Of a stretch of DNA of 41,126 nt, positions 30,881 through 39,346 are shown piece by piece; positions within the stretch are counted from its first letter, which is position 1, and each line of letters opens with the position of its first letter. Made by a program: the position numbers and the translations under genes. The notes beneath the pieces were generated by a model. The model made no database searches, had not been told where the DNA came from, and saw nothing but the letters and a program-made list of their open reading frames with translations. Origin of the DNA: a virus. The DNA lies in IMG/VR virus record IMGVR_UViG_3300032134_000127, positions 1-41,126 of that record; one strand, written 5' to 3'.

Positions 30881-33800
30881 ATGTCCTTGAAATCTAATCC
30901 AGAAGCGCTGTCGAACATCTATACGGTGGAACCGGCTGCGTCAGACCCTTTCACCGCGCCGAGCGTGGCGCAAGGCGGGGAGGAGTTTGATGTCGCTGGA
31001 GGGTGGGGCCAATTTGCTGGCGATGCCGCATCGCTCATCGTTTCGCCGCTTAACAGACGCACCGGCAAAGCACTCGCGACGGCTTCTGAGCGTTACGCAG
31101 CAAAGATCAAACGGCAGGCTGAGCTCGAAAAGACCATTGAAGCGGCCGGTACGGACAAGGCTGGAAAATTACAAGCTGAATTAAATATCGAGACCCGCTA
31201 TGACATCCACCAGGTTGATGATGGTTTTGATGTTGTCGATGTTGCGACCAACACCGTTTTAGCCAAATACACGACCGAAGCAGAGGCGCGCAAATTCCTT
31301 GTGAGCACGCAAGGCGAGGCTATGGATTTGGGGCCGCAACAAGCGCGCCGCGCTGAAGTCGAGGAACCCGCTGCCCAGCCAGGCCCGCTGCCTGCCTCAC
31401 CCGAGGACATCCCGGCCGGTCAGAGAATGGGACCGGAGCGCGACCCGATCGATCTGCCTGGAGAAGAGGCTGCGACGGTAGCGGAAGCCGCCGCCCGCCG
31501 GCAACCCGTCAAAGACGACCCTTATGCCCAATGGGTAAGTCTCGACGACGATGCGATCAACATTGCAGCTGAAGGCATTTTCAACAGGCCGGAAGCAGTT
31601 GACGGCATGATCGGCAATGTGCGTGTCGTCGGCAAGCTGGGCGATACCAAGATTGTTGACGAGGGCCATGTTTACGGCCTGATTGAAAGCACCGGCGCCG
31701 CCATGAAAGCGCGGCTTGATAAGCTTGGCGTTGAAGATGTGCAGCGAATATCCAATCAGGAAACGGAGCGCCTTGCCAACATCCTGGGTCAAAACCCAAA
31801 CAAATTGGTCGAAAAACTTATGCAAGGCCGGTTTAATCTGGGCGTGGCAAACCAAGGCCAAATTGCCGCTACCATGCATGCCGCAAAGTCTCTTTTGGTT
31901 GCCGAGATACGCAAGCTCGATGAGCTCTCGGAGACCGCGCTCGGCCTCAAGGGCGCGCATCTCGTTTCCGACCAGGCGCGCTACGCTTGGGTGCGTCAAA
32001 ACGAATTGGTTGCAAATCTGAAACGCCATTACCTTGGTGTGCGATCGGACATTGCGCGTGCGCAGCAAATCAATCGCATGCCTGTTGCCGATGCTCGTCT
32101 GACTGTTGCAGAACAGGAGCAGATGATTGCCCGGAACTTCAACCATCACGTCGATGAACTCGGCGGCGCTGACGTTGTTGACGAAGCAATACAAAATTAT
32201 CACGCGCTCAAAGACAATTTGCCTGCCCGCCTCGCCTACGGCACGCAGCTTACCCGATTGCAAAAGTGGGCCGATGCCGCCCATGAGGTGTTCATTATGA
32301 ACCTCCTCTCGGGTTGGTTTACACACGTCAAAAACATGGCCGGCGGCGTTGCGGTCGTGGTTGGAGACATCGGCGAGACAGCTGGAGCCGCAACGCTGCA
32401 ACTGCCGCAGGGCGCGCTGGGCCGGCCACGCAGTGTGACATATGGTGATGTGTCGGCAAAATTGTTCGGTCAGATTATGTCTGCGCGTGAGGCACTGGTC
32501 GCTGGGGCTCGTTCGTTCTGGCTGCGCGAGGAGCCTCGAGGCATGGAAATGACTATCACTGGTGAGACCAAGCACAACTTTGGCCCAATCCGGCAAGATG
32601 CTTTTTCTGCTCAAGCGATGGAGCTAACGGGTTTTTGGGGTGAGGTTGTTGATTGGGCGGGTCAGGTGCTGACGCTGGGTCGAGCGCCGACCCGGATGTT
32701 GATGGCCGGTGACACAGTTATGAAGACCGTCGCGTATAAAGGGGCTTTGTATGAAGAAGCCTACCGCCAGGCGCGGCTCAAGAATTTGCAGGGCGATGCT
32801 TTAGGGGAGTTTATCGCCGAGTTTGTTTTCAATCCCTCTCTCGAGGCAGCAACAGCGGCGAAGGATTTTGGTAAGTACGTTACCCTGCAAACAGATATGC
32901 ACGGCGCTTTAAAGAACCTTCAAAAAGTCGCCAGCAACCGTTTTGTCCGCCTTATCATCCCGTTCTTCAAGACACCAACTAACGCAGTTATATTCAACTT
33001 CGAGCGCTCGCCGGCGGCTCTCATCTTAAAGCGCTACCAGGACGCCCAGCGTGAAGGCGGCGCGGCCGCAGCAAAAGCAAATTCGCGTGCTGCGCTTGGC
33101 ACTGCGCTGATGATGTATATGGCGCTGGAGTGGGACAAAGACAGCTTTACCGGCAACTTGTCTTCAAACCCTGGCGTGCTTGCGGCTTACCGTCGGATGG
33201 GCAAGGAGCGCAACTCGCTGCGCATCGGAGATTACCACTACAACCTCAAATTTTTCGAACCCTGGTCGACAGCCCCGACACTCGTGGCGAGCACGATGGA
33301 GATTGTGTCTCATCCCGATGTCAGTGATGATGATGCGTTCGAGATTTTGGGTACAGTAGCCGGCGCGCTCGGGCAGAGCGTTACCAACAACACGTTTATG
33401 TCCGGCCTCTCCATGCTGATCAATGTGATGGAGAATCCCGATCGCCACGGTGAGCGCTTTGCGTATAACTATATGCGCGCGGCCATCCCCGGCTCGTCAG
33501 CGCTCAACGAGTTCCGGCGTGCGATCGATCCTCTCAAGCGTTTAAAGACCGACTACCTCGATGTGCTGAGAGCTCGCCTTCCGGGTTTATCGGAAGATTT
33601 GCCGCCGGAAAGAAACCTGTGGGGGCAGGAGCAAATTCCGCACAGATGGCGCACGGCGCATAAACCGAATCCGGTTGATCTCGAGGTCGTGCGTCTAAAT
33701 TTGAACTTGCCGAGGCAGCACCCGACGGTCATTGGCGAAATCAGACTTTTGCCAGACGAGCTTGATTGGTTTCACAAGAAAGCCGGCGAACTCGCATATG

Positions 33801-34132
33801 ATATGCTCGAGGCGCTGATTAACCCAAAAAGCAAAAAGGCACCCTACGTCGATGGAAGAAACGTAGGCATAAAGACGTGGAACAAGTGGCGGCGCGATTA
33901 CGCGCAGAGCAAGGCGCTCTCGGAAGCCGGCGACGATATTGCAGAAGAGGAATGCAAAAGCATGATCCGCGCCCATTTGCTGCTGGCGCAGAAAATTACT
34001 GTCGGCGAATTGCTTGTCCACCCCAAATTTGGACCGAATATTGCGAAGCACAAACGTGATGTCGAAGCGCATGTAGATGCACAGAGGATGCAACGATTGC
34101 TGAACGCTGGATCGATTGGAGTAAGTGAATAA
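30881..34132 (+). CDS. Giant internal virion/ejection protein (gp16-like position)
   Basis: This 1083-residue protein starts at ATG 30881 behind the terminator. The frame upstream of it is terminator sequence. Residues 1-200 are polar and Pro/Ala-rich. The centre contains mixed amphipathic and hydrophobic helices (AAHEVFIMNLLSGWFTHVK, GVAVVVGDIGETAGAATLQL). Around residues 690-710 is RLIIPFFKTPTNAVIFNFER, found in large phage 'polyvalent' virion proteins. No peptidoglycan hydrolase motif is seen. As the largest protein before the tail fibre it probably forms the inner-membrane channel for DNA entry. Its end overlaps the tail fibre start by one base. Confidence 0.7.
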   Translation: MSLKSNPEALSNIYTVEPAASDPFTAPSVAQGGEEFDVAGGWGQFAGDAASLIVSPLNRRTGKALATASERYAAKIKRQAELEKTIEAAGTDKAGKLQAELNIETRYDIHQVDDGFDVVDVATNTVLAKYTTEAEARKFLVSTQGEAMDLGPQQARRAEVEEPAAQPGPLPASPEDIPAGQRMGPERDPIDLPGEEAATVAEAAARRQPVKDDPYAQWVSLDDDAINIAAEGIFNRPEAVDGMIGNVRVVGKLGDTKIVDEGHVYGLIESTGAAMKARLDKLGVEDVQRISNQETERLANILGQNPNKLVEKLMQGRFNLGVANQGQIAATMHAAKSLLVAEIRKLDELSETALGLKGAHLVSDQARYAWVRQNELVANLKRHYLGVRSDIARAQQINRMPVADARLTVAEQEQMIARNFNHHVDELGGADVVDEAIQNYHALKDNLPARLAYGTQLTRLQKWADAAHEVFIMNLLSGWFTHVKNMAGGVAVVVGDIGETAGAATLQLPQGALGRPRSVTYGDVSAKLFGQIMSAREALVAGARSFWLREEPRGMEMTITGETKHNFGPIRQDAFSAQAMELTGFWGEVVDWAGQVLTLGRAPTRMLMAGDTVMKTVAYKGALYEEAYRQARLKNLQGDALGEFIAEFVFNPSLEAATAAKDFGKYVTLQTDMHGALKNLQKVASNRFVRLIIPFFKTPTNAVIFNFERSPAALILKRYQDAQREGGAAAAKANSRAALGTALMMYMALEWDKDSFTGNLSSNPGVLAAYRRMGKERNSLRIGDYHYNLKFFEPWSTAPTLVASTMEIVSHPDVSDDDAFEILGTVAGALGQSVTNNTFMSGLSMLINVMENPDRHGERFAYNYMRAAIPGSSALNEFRRAIDPLKRLKTDYLDVLRARLPGLSEDLPPERNLWGQEQIPHRWRTAHKPNPVDLEVVRLNLNLPRQHPTVIGEIRLLPDELDWFHKKAGELAYDMLEALINPKSKKAPYVDGRNVGIKTWNKWRRDYAQSKALSEAGDDIAEEECKSMIRAHLLLAQKITVGELLVHPKFGPNIAKHKRDVEAHVDAQRMQRLLNAGSIGVSE

Positions 34133-36834
34133 TGACCGTATCAACCACCACACTGAAGGCGACATTTTCCGGCAATGGCTCGACCACCGCCTTCGCCTAT
34201 TCATGGAAAGTCTTCGCCGAGACTGAGCTTACTGTCATAGTGCGAACGACCGCGACAGGTACTGAAAGCGTGCGCACGATCGGCACCGGCAGTACAAATT
34301 ACGCTGTCAGCGGCGTTGGCGAAACCAGCGGCGGTAACGTCACCTTTGTGACGGCGCCGACCAGCGCAGAAACCATCGTGATCTTGAGAAGCACGGGGCT
34401 CAGTCAAGGGACCGATTATCAGCCCGCGACGACCTTCCCGGCGCTCAGCCACGAGGACGCGCTCGACAAGCTCACCCACATCACTCAAGAGATCGATGAG
34501 GAGCTCGGCCGTAGTTTCAAAGTTTCGCGATCGGTGACCGATTTAACGACGCCGGAATTTACCGACGACGCGGATACCCGCAAGCTCAAGCTGCTTGGCT
34601 TTAACAGCGACGGCACCGCCCTAGAGGCGACGACAGGCCGCGTGAGCACGGTTACCGTGTCCAACGTCGCGACATCCTCTGGCGCGCCTGGAACGGCTAC
34701 AGCGGCCTTCACGACGGCATCTGGCGCTTTGGCACTGGGCATCCCGATCGGCCAGACCGGCATGGCTGGCGGCATCTCGATGCAGTACAGCACGACCACC
34801 GCCGACGCCGATCCTGGCGCCGGCATTATCAGGCTAAACAATACCAGCCTAAATTCGGCGACGATCATGTATGTCGACGATTCGGATGGCACCACCGACA
34901 TTTCTGCCTGGGTGCAAAGCTGGGATGACAGCGATGGCGCCAACCGGGGCATCATTACGATCGCCGGCAATCCAAATACGGCATCGCCAATCGTGACGTT
35001 CAAAGTAACGGGCGCTGTGACCGATGCCAGCGGCTATACGAAAATCCCCGTGGCCTATCTCGCCGGCAGCACGTCCATCAGCAACACCGCCGAGATATCG
35101 CTGGCGTTCAGCCCCGCTGGTAGCTCGGGCGTGCCGGGTGGCTTGGGCCTTAAATATTCCACCACTACGACCGATGCCGACCCTGGCGCCGGGTATATAC
35201 GTTTCAATAATGGCACCCTGTCGAGCGCATCAATTTGTTACATCGACGACGCTGACCTTGCTGGTGCGGATATTTCCGGGCTCGTGCAAAGCTGGGACGA
35301 TAGCACCAATACGTCGTTGCGCGGCACGATTACGCTCACCAAAGAAACCAACACAGCAGTTTGGGCGACCTGGAACATCACCGGCGCCGCGACGAACGCT
35401 TCCGGCTATACCAAGCAGGCTTTAACTTATGTAACAGGCACGGGCTCGTTCTCGAATGACGATCTCGTGCGCCTGACGTTTAGCCGCACCGGAGATCTGG
35501 GCGCGACCGGATCGACAGGATCGACTGGCTCGACCGGATCGACCGGCGCCACGGGCAACAGCGCTGGCCTGCTTATGGCCTTTGAGACGACGACCACAGA
35601 CACAGATCAGGGTGCCGGGAAGGTATGGCTCAATCATGGCACGCCTAGCTCGGCCACCGTCGTTTATATGGATGATGTCGAGGCAGGCGGCGCCAGCATC
35701 AACACCCAGGTAGACAGTTGGGACGACAGCACCACGACAAGCCTTCGCGGCACGATCTCAATTTACAAGAACGCCGCGCCGGAAAACTTTATGATCTACA
35801 ACGTGACCGGCGCAGTTACATCGGCTTCGACGTACTCGAAAATTGCCTCAACATTCGTTCAATCGGCCGGCACGATATCCGACGGCGACGCCGTCAGCGT
35901 CCAATTCGTTCGCACGGGAAATGCCGGCGGCGGCATGTCGTCCTTCACAATGAGCGACGGCTCGACGACGCAAGATGTCGAGAACGGAGAGACGCAGACT
36001 TTCGCGGCTGGAGAGGCTTTAGACGTGGCGGTAAGCAGCACCAACACAGTCACCTACACCGCCGAGGACGCCAGCGTCACAAATAAGGGCGTTGCGGAAT
36101 TAGCTACCATAGCCGAGACGGTGACCGGAACCGACTCTGGACGGGTTGTCACGCCCGCCGGTTTGCATGGTGCGCTGGCTGGCTTAACGGATACAACAAT
36201 TACAGCAAGCGATGCCATCATATTTTCCGATGCCACAGACAGCGGAAATCTCAAGGAAGATACAGTCCAAGGTATCCTTGATCTGGCTGGTGGGGGAGCT
36301 ACTGTTTTAATTGCGTCCATCACTGCGTCCAATGCTGCGAGCGTTGATTTCGATAGTGGTCTGAGTTCTACATACAAAAACTATCTGGTTGTTGGAACAG
36401 ACATCAGACCTGCCACGAATGGCTCTTATTTGTGGGCGCGCGTCAGCACCGATGATGGCTCAAACTGGGACGATGGAGCGAGTGATTACCAATGGCAGAT
36501 TTCTGGTTATGCCTCCGGTGCAGCCAGACCAGTGTATGATTTTGCAGACAATCAGATGGTTATGGGTCCAACGGCGGCTTACACAGGAATGGGCAACGCC
36601 GCCGCATCAAGCTCGCTCTTACAATTCTGGATTGGCAACCCAAGCAGTACAGCTAATTACAAAACCTGCGTTTGGCAACACGGCGGCCAAGCCTTCAGCA
36701 CAGGCGATGAGCCGTTTTTCATGCATGGTGCTGGCTACCGCGACGCCACCGCAGCAATAAACTCCGTTCAGTTTCTAGCAAGTTCAGGAAACATCAGCGG
36801 CACATTTAATCTCTACGGATGGAAGGACAGCTAA
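34132..36834 (+). CDS. Tail fibre with three tandem repeats and a collagen-like linker
   Basis: This 900-residue protein's N-terminal 140 residues (ATFSGNGSTTAFAYSWKVF, LSHEDALDKLTHITQEIDEELGRS) form the virion-attachment domain of T7-like fibres. Three homologous repeats follow, starting near residues 212, 336 and 477. Each reads about 'YSTTTxDADPGAGxIRxNN', 'VQSWDDS', 'GxITI', 'VTGAxTxASGYTK', 'LTFSRTG'. Between repeats 2 and 3 is a Gly-X-Thr run GATGSTGSTGSTGSTGATG (residues 457-475), which should form a triple-helical collagen-like rod. The last 170 residues (ASITASNAASVDFDSGL to GTFNLYGWKDS) are a receptor-binding head type found in many fibres. It recognises the host surface. Confidence 0.85.
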   Translation: MTVSTTTLKATFSGNGSTTAFAYSWKVFAETELTVIVRTTATGTESVRTIGTGSTNYAVSGVGETSGGNVTFVTAPTSAETIVILRSTGLSQGTDYQPATTFPALSHEDALDKLTHITQEIDEELGRSFKVSRSVTDLTTPEFTDDADTRKLKLLGFNSDGTALEATTGRVSTVTVSNVATSSGAPGTATAAFTTASGALALGIPIGQTGMAGGISMQYSTTTADADPGAGIIRLNNTSLNSATIMYVDDSDGTTDISAWVQSWDDSDGANRGIITIAGNPNTASPIVTFKVTGAVTDASGYTKIPVAYLAGSTSISNTAEISLAFSPAGSSGVPGGLGLKYSTTTTDADPGAGYIRFNNGTLSSASICYIDDADLAGADISGLVQSWDDSTNTSLRGTITLTKETNTAVWATWNITGAATNASGYTKQALTYVTGTGSFSNDDLVRLTFSRTGDLGATGSTGSTGSTGSTGATGNSAGLLMAFETTTTDTDQGAGKVWLNHGTPSSATVVYMDDVEAGGASINTQVDSWDDSTTTSLRGTISIYKNAAPENFMIYNVTGAVTSASTYSKIASTFVQSAGTISDGDAVSVQFVRTGNAGGGMSSFTMSDGSTTQDVENGETQTFAAGEALDVAVSSTNTVTYTAEDASVTNKGVAELATIAETVTGTDSGRVVTPAGLHGALAGLTDTTITASDAIIFSDATDSGNLKEDTVQGILDLAGGGATVLIASITASNAASVDFDSGLSSTYKNYLVVGTDIRPATNGSYLWARVSTDDGSNWDDGASDYQWQISGYASGAARPVYDFADNQMVMGPTAAYTGMGNAAASSSLLQFWIGNPSSTANYKTCVWQHGGQAFSTGDEPFFMHGAGYRDATAAINSVQFLASSGNISGTFNLYGWKDS

Positions 36835-36835
36835 T

Positions 36836-37114
36836 ATGGCACGACATGCAGCAACCATGACCGGCAATGTTGCTCTCTCCGACGCGCGCGAGGCTATTCG
36901 TGACGCTGAAGAAGCGGCGTGGACTGCCGGTGTAAATGATAGGGCGATGGCGGCTCTCCGCAATAAGCGCACTAGGCTGCTGACTGAGACTGACTTTTGG
37001 GTTTTGCGTGGTTCGCCCACGGATGCACAGACGGCTTACCGCGCAGCACTGCGAGACCTACCGGCGAACACGGCTGACCCAACCAATATCAGCTGGCCGA
37101 CGCCGCCCGAATGA
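36836..37114 (+). CDS. Tail fibre assembly chaperone-like protein
   Basis: This 92-residue protein has RAMAALRNKRTRLLTETDFWVLRGSPTDAQTAYRAALRDLPAN and a final WPTPPE. The 'RNxLLxxTDWxxLxD...YRxxLRDLPxxxxxxxxxxWPxxP' pattern is that of the phage tail assembly chaperone family (PF16778), which assists fibre trimerisation. It begins one base after the fibre stop (TAATATGG), the usual position for a fibre chaperone. A terminator follows. Confidence 0.8.
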   Translation: MARHAATMTGNVALSDAREAIRDAEEAAWTAGVNDRAMAALRNKRTRLLTETDFWVLRGSPTDAQTAYRAALRDLPANTADPTNISWPTPPE

Positions 37115-37136
37115 TGACTAATTTTTGCTAACCCAC

Positions 37137-37159
37137 AGGCCGCGCAAGCGGCCTTTTTT
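37137..37159 (+). terminator. Intrinsic terminator before the lysis block
   Basis: AGGCCGC (37137-37143), loop GCAA, GCGGCCT (37148-37154) and a T run. The ribosome binding site ATGGAGAA of the next gene follows within six bases, as at the other two late terminators. Confidence 0.85.
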
Positions 37160-37171
37160 AATGGAGAAATT

Positions 37172-37342
37172 ATGAGAATTTTCAACTGGATCAAAGACCG
37201 TGCGATCGAACCGTCTACCTGGGCGGCTGGCGCCGTCGCGTGTGTGGCGGTCGCATTTTTGGTAAATAATTTCTGGGTGGCCGTGGCCGGCCTCGTAGCC
37301 TCGGCCGGCGCCGTAATCCTGCGGGAAAAAGGGATCATTTAA
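37172..37342 (+). CDS. Small two-span membrane protein, holin-like
   Basis: This 56-residue protein has GGAGAAATT upstream of ATG 37172. After a short amphipathic start (RIFNWIKDRAIEPS) come two hydrophobic segments, about WAAGAVACVAVAFLVNNF and WVAVAGLVASAGAVIL, with a basic end (REKGII). Size and topology fit a class II holin or an antiholin. It opens the lysis block between the fibre genes and the secreted protease. A second holin-like protein is encoded two genes further on. Confidence 0.6.
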   Translation: MRIFNWIKDRAIEPSTWAAGAVACVAVAFLVNNFWVAVAGLVASAGAVILREKGII

Positions 37343-37353
37343 GGAGATCAACC

Positions 37354-38193
37354 ATGAAAGCCGTCAGCTTTATTGCAGCGCTAATTCTGCTGCTGCCAAC
37401 CATCGCCTTCGCGGGCGATATCTCAGCGCCACAGCACGTCCAGCAGAAGCACGAGGAAATGCTCTATAGTACAGTCCTTGTGCGATTGGGCGGCGGCTCT
37501 GGTTCTGGCACGGTTATTCATTCCGCGCAGAATGAAGAGCGCGCATATGAGAGTTTCATTCTGACGAATTGGCATGTGATCCAGAGTTACGTCAAAATTA
37601 CGAAGGTTTGGAACTCAGAGAAAAACGAACACGTCGAGACCGAGAGTAGACGGCCGGTCAATGTCGATCTCTGGGAATACAACGATTACTCGACGGCAGT
37701 CGGAACGATAGGCCGGTTGGCCGACATCGTGGCCTACGACAAATCCCGTGACCTCGCGCTGCTCAAGGTGCAAGACGAAGAGCGGCCAATGCCCTACGTC
37801 GCGACGATGTACCCGGAGGACGCAGATGATGGCCCCTGGATATTTCAGACTGTCTATGCCGTGGGTGCTGGATTGGGGAAGCCGCCCTTTCCAACAATGG
37901 GCCTACTCGCAGGGTTTGGCAGGGATCAAACCGGCAACGCGCTTTATTTGTCCAGCAGTCCAATTATCTACGGAAATTCTGGTGGCTCCCTTTTCGTTCT
38001 CTCCTCCCGAAACCAGTACGAGCTTATCGGTGTGCCTTCGATGGTGAGCGCATATGGCTGGGGCAGCGTTGTATCGCATATGGCGTGGTCGAGGCCGATT
38101 TCGGAGATCAGACTGTTTCTCAGACAGGCTGGGTATGGAACACAAATTCTTGGTGATCCAATCGAGGAACCGGAAGCGGTGGAGGATAACTAA
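37354..38193 (+). CDS. Secreted trypsin-like serine protease
   Basis: This 279-residue protein starts with a cleavable signal peptide (AVSFIAALILLLPTIAFA, cut after Ala20). The chymotrypsin-fold catalytic residues are clear: His74 in ILTNWHVI, Asp133 in SRDLALLKV and Ser209 in YGNSGGSLF. GGGSGSGTVIHS near residue 46 is the usual first strand of DegP/S1C-type proteases. No PDZ domain follows. It would act in the periplasm or outside the cell. The gene lies between two holin-like genes and starts with GGAG 12 bp after the first, so it may help lysis, alter the envelope of the lysogen or be shed at lysis. I cannot choose among these. Confidence 0.82.
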   Translation: MKAVSFIAALILLLPTIAFAGDISAPQHVQQKHEEMLYSTVLVRLGGGSGSGTVIHSAQNEERAYESFILTNWHVIQSYVKITKVWNSEKNEHVETESRRPVNVDLWEYNDYSTAVGTIGRLADIVAYDKSRDLALLKVQDEERPMPYVATMYPEDADDGPWIFQTVYAVGAGLGKPPFPTMGLLAGFGRDQTGNALYLSSSPIIYGNSGGSLFVLSSRNQYELIGVPSMVSAYGWGSVVSHMAWSRPISEIRLFLRQAGYGTQILGDPIEEPEAVEDN

Positions 38194-38600
38194 TGCTTGG
38201 TGCTTTGATCCCCAGCCTGTTGCCCATCATCGGCGATGTCATCGGCCGCTTTTTGCCCGAGGACAAAGAGGCCGCGGCCAAGGCTAAGCAAGAGATCGAG
38301 CAGCAACTCACTACGCACCTGGCGCAGATTGACCTGGCGCAGCTTGAGATCAATAAGGCCGAGGCGTCTCACCGCTCCATCTTTGTGGCCGGCTGGCGCC
38401 CGTTCATCGGTTGGTCATGTGGCTTTGCTTTAGCCTACACATACGTCATCCAGCCGATCGCCGTTTTTGCCTTGGCGCAAAGCGGCTACCTCATCGACCT
38501 CCCCACGCTCTCCATGAGCGAGATGATGCCGGTACTGATGGGCATGCTCGGACTCGGAGGCCTCAGAACCTTCGAAAAATTCAAGCACGTTTCGAAATGA
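38193..38600 (+). CDS. Holin of the 3TM family
   Basis: This 135-residue protein begins LGALIPSLLPIIGDVIGRFLP, has a charged helix of about 40 residues (KAKQEIEQQLTTHLAQIDLAQLEINKAEA), and then HRSIFVAGWRPFIGWSCGFALAYTY and MMPVLMGMLGLGGLRTFEKF. The 'GWRPxIGWxxxxxLxY' box and closing 'LGLGGLRTxEK' are the signature of the 3TM holin family (PF11351) that also occurs in gene transfer agents. It makes lesions in the inner membrane that release the endolysin. The ATG overlaps the protease stop (TAATG). Confidence 0.88.
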   Translation: MLGALIPSLLPIIGDVIGRFLPEDKEAAAKAKQEIEQQLTTHLAQIDLAQLEINKAEASHRSIFVAGWRPFIGWSCGFALAYTYVIQPIAVFALAQSGYLIDLPTLSMSEMMPVLMGMLGLGGLRTFEKFKHVSK

Positions 38601-38603
38601 CCT

Positions 38604-38918
38604 ATGGATTTAACAATCCTCAAAAGTCTAATTCCTCTAGTTTTGGCCTGCACCGGAGGGTTGATTGCACTCGTTCGGTTGCAATCCCGGTCGGCTGAAA
38701 ATTCAAAGCAGCTCGACATGCTGACCAAGGACGTGCACCGCCTCGAGAAGGAAAGTGACGTGGTCATTACACTGAGTGCCAAGATGGACGTCGCCGAACG
38801 CCAATGGGCAGAATTGTGGGTGAAGTTTGACACACTGGACAAAAATTTTAACGCAACGATGGAACGCCACCGCGATCGGCTCGATACATTGCGAGACAAG
38901 ATAAACGGAGTGAAATGA
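38604..38918 (+). CDS. Inner-membrane spanin-like coiled-coil protein
   Basis: This 104-residue protein has one N-terminal membrane segment (LKSLIPLVLACTGGLIALVRL) followed by a long periplasmic coiled coil (LDMLTKDVHRLEKESDVVI; FNATMERHRDRLDTLRDKI). This is the topology of Rz-type i-spanins or of haemolysin-XhlA-like accessory proteins. No lipoprotein o-spanin partner (Rz1) with a lipobox is visible inside or after it, which weakens the spanin call. It starts three bases after the holin and overlaps the endolysin start by four. Confidence 0.55.
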   Translation: MDLTILKSLIPLVLACTGGLIALVRLQSRSAENSKQLDMLTKDVHRLEKESDVVITLSAKMDVAERQWAELWVKFDTLDKNFNATMERHRDRLDTLRDKINGVK

Positions 38919-39346
38919 GTATACAATTTCCAATCGAGGGAATCCTCGACAACCTCAAAATTGAGGAGGGTTACCGCACCCGGCCATATGTCTGCACGGC
39001 GGGTTATTTAACCATAGGGTATGGGCGGAACATCGATCAGGCCGGTCTCGGCATCAGCGAGGAAGAGGCAGCCTATTTATTGAAGAACGACGTGATCCGC
39101 ACGATCGACGAAGTACGCAGAAAATACCCCTGGTTTGACGATTTGAGTAAGGCCGCGCGCGAGGTAACCGTCGAACTCGCCTTCCAGCTGGGCGCGCCTC
39201 GTCTCGCCTTATTTAAGAAGATGCTGGCCGGGCTCCAGGCTCACGACTATGACGCGGCGGCTTCTGAGCTCCTCGACAGCAAGTTTGCGCGGCAAGTGCC
39301 GGCACGCGCCAATCGACTGTTTGAACGACTAAAGGCGGGTTCGTGA
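38915..39346 (+). CDS. Endolysin, T4-type lysozyme (GH24)
   Basis: This 143-residue muramidase has the GH24 catalytic motif E-x8-(D/C)-x5-T: Glu18 in NLKIEEGYR, Cys27 in RPYVCTAG and Thr33 in YLTIGYGR. The Asp position of T4 lysozyme is Cys here, as in several other phage endolysins. The following VELAFQLGAPRLALFKKML and VPARANRLFERLKAG are the usual C-terminal lobe. There is no signal peptide or membrane anchor, so export depends on the holin. It overlaps the preceding gene by four bases and the next by four. Confidence 0.92.
   Translation: MSIQFPIEGILDNLKIEEGYRTRPYVCTAGYLTIGYGRNIDQAGLGISEEEAAYLLKNDVIRTIDEVRRKYPWFDDLSKAAREVTVELAFQLGAPRLALFKKMLAGLQAHDYDAAASELLDSKFARQVPARANRLFERLKAGS

Noticed and set aside
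31397-32614. 405-residue minus-strand ORF
   Set aside because: It is antisense to the giant ejection protein gene, has no recognisable domain or ribosome binding site, and mirrors the GC-rich codon pattern of the real gene.
26160-34132. Lytic transglycosylase in the internal virion proteins
   Set aside because: I looked for the E-S and GLMQ-type motifs found in many T7-like gp16 proteins and saw none in the three large proteins.
34132-36834. Diversity-generating retroelement as in BPP-1
   Set aside because: No reverse transcriptase, template repeat or variable repeat pair is visible around the fibre gene. The repeats are protein domain repeats and a Gly-X-Thr run.
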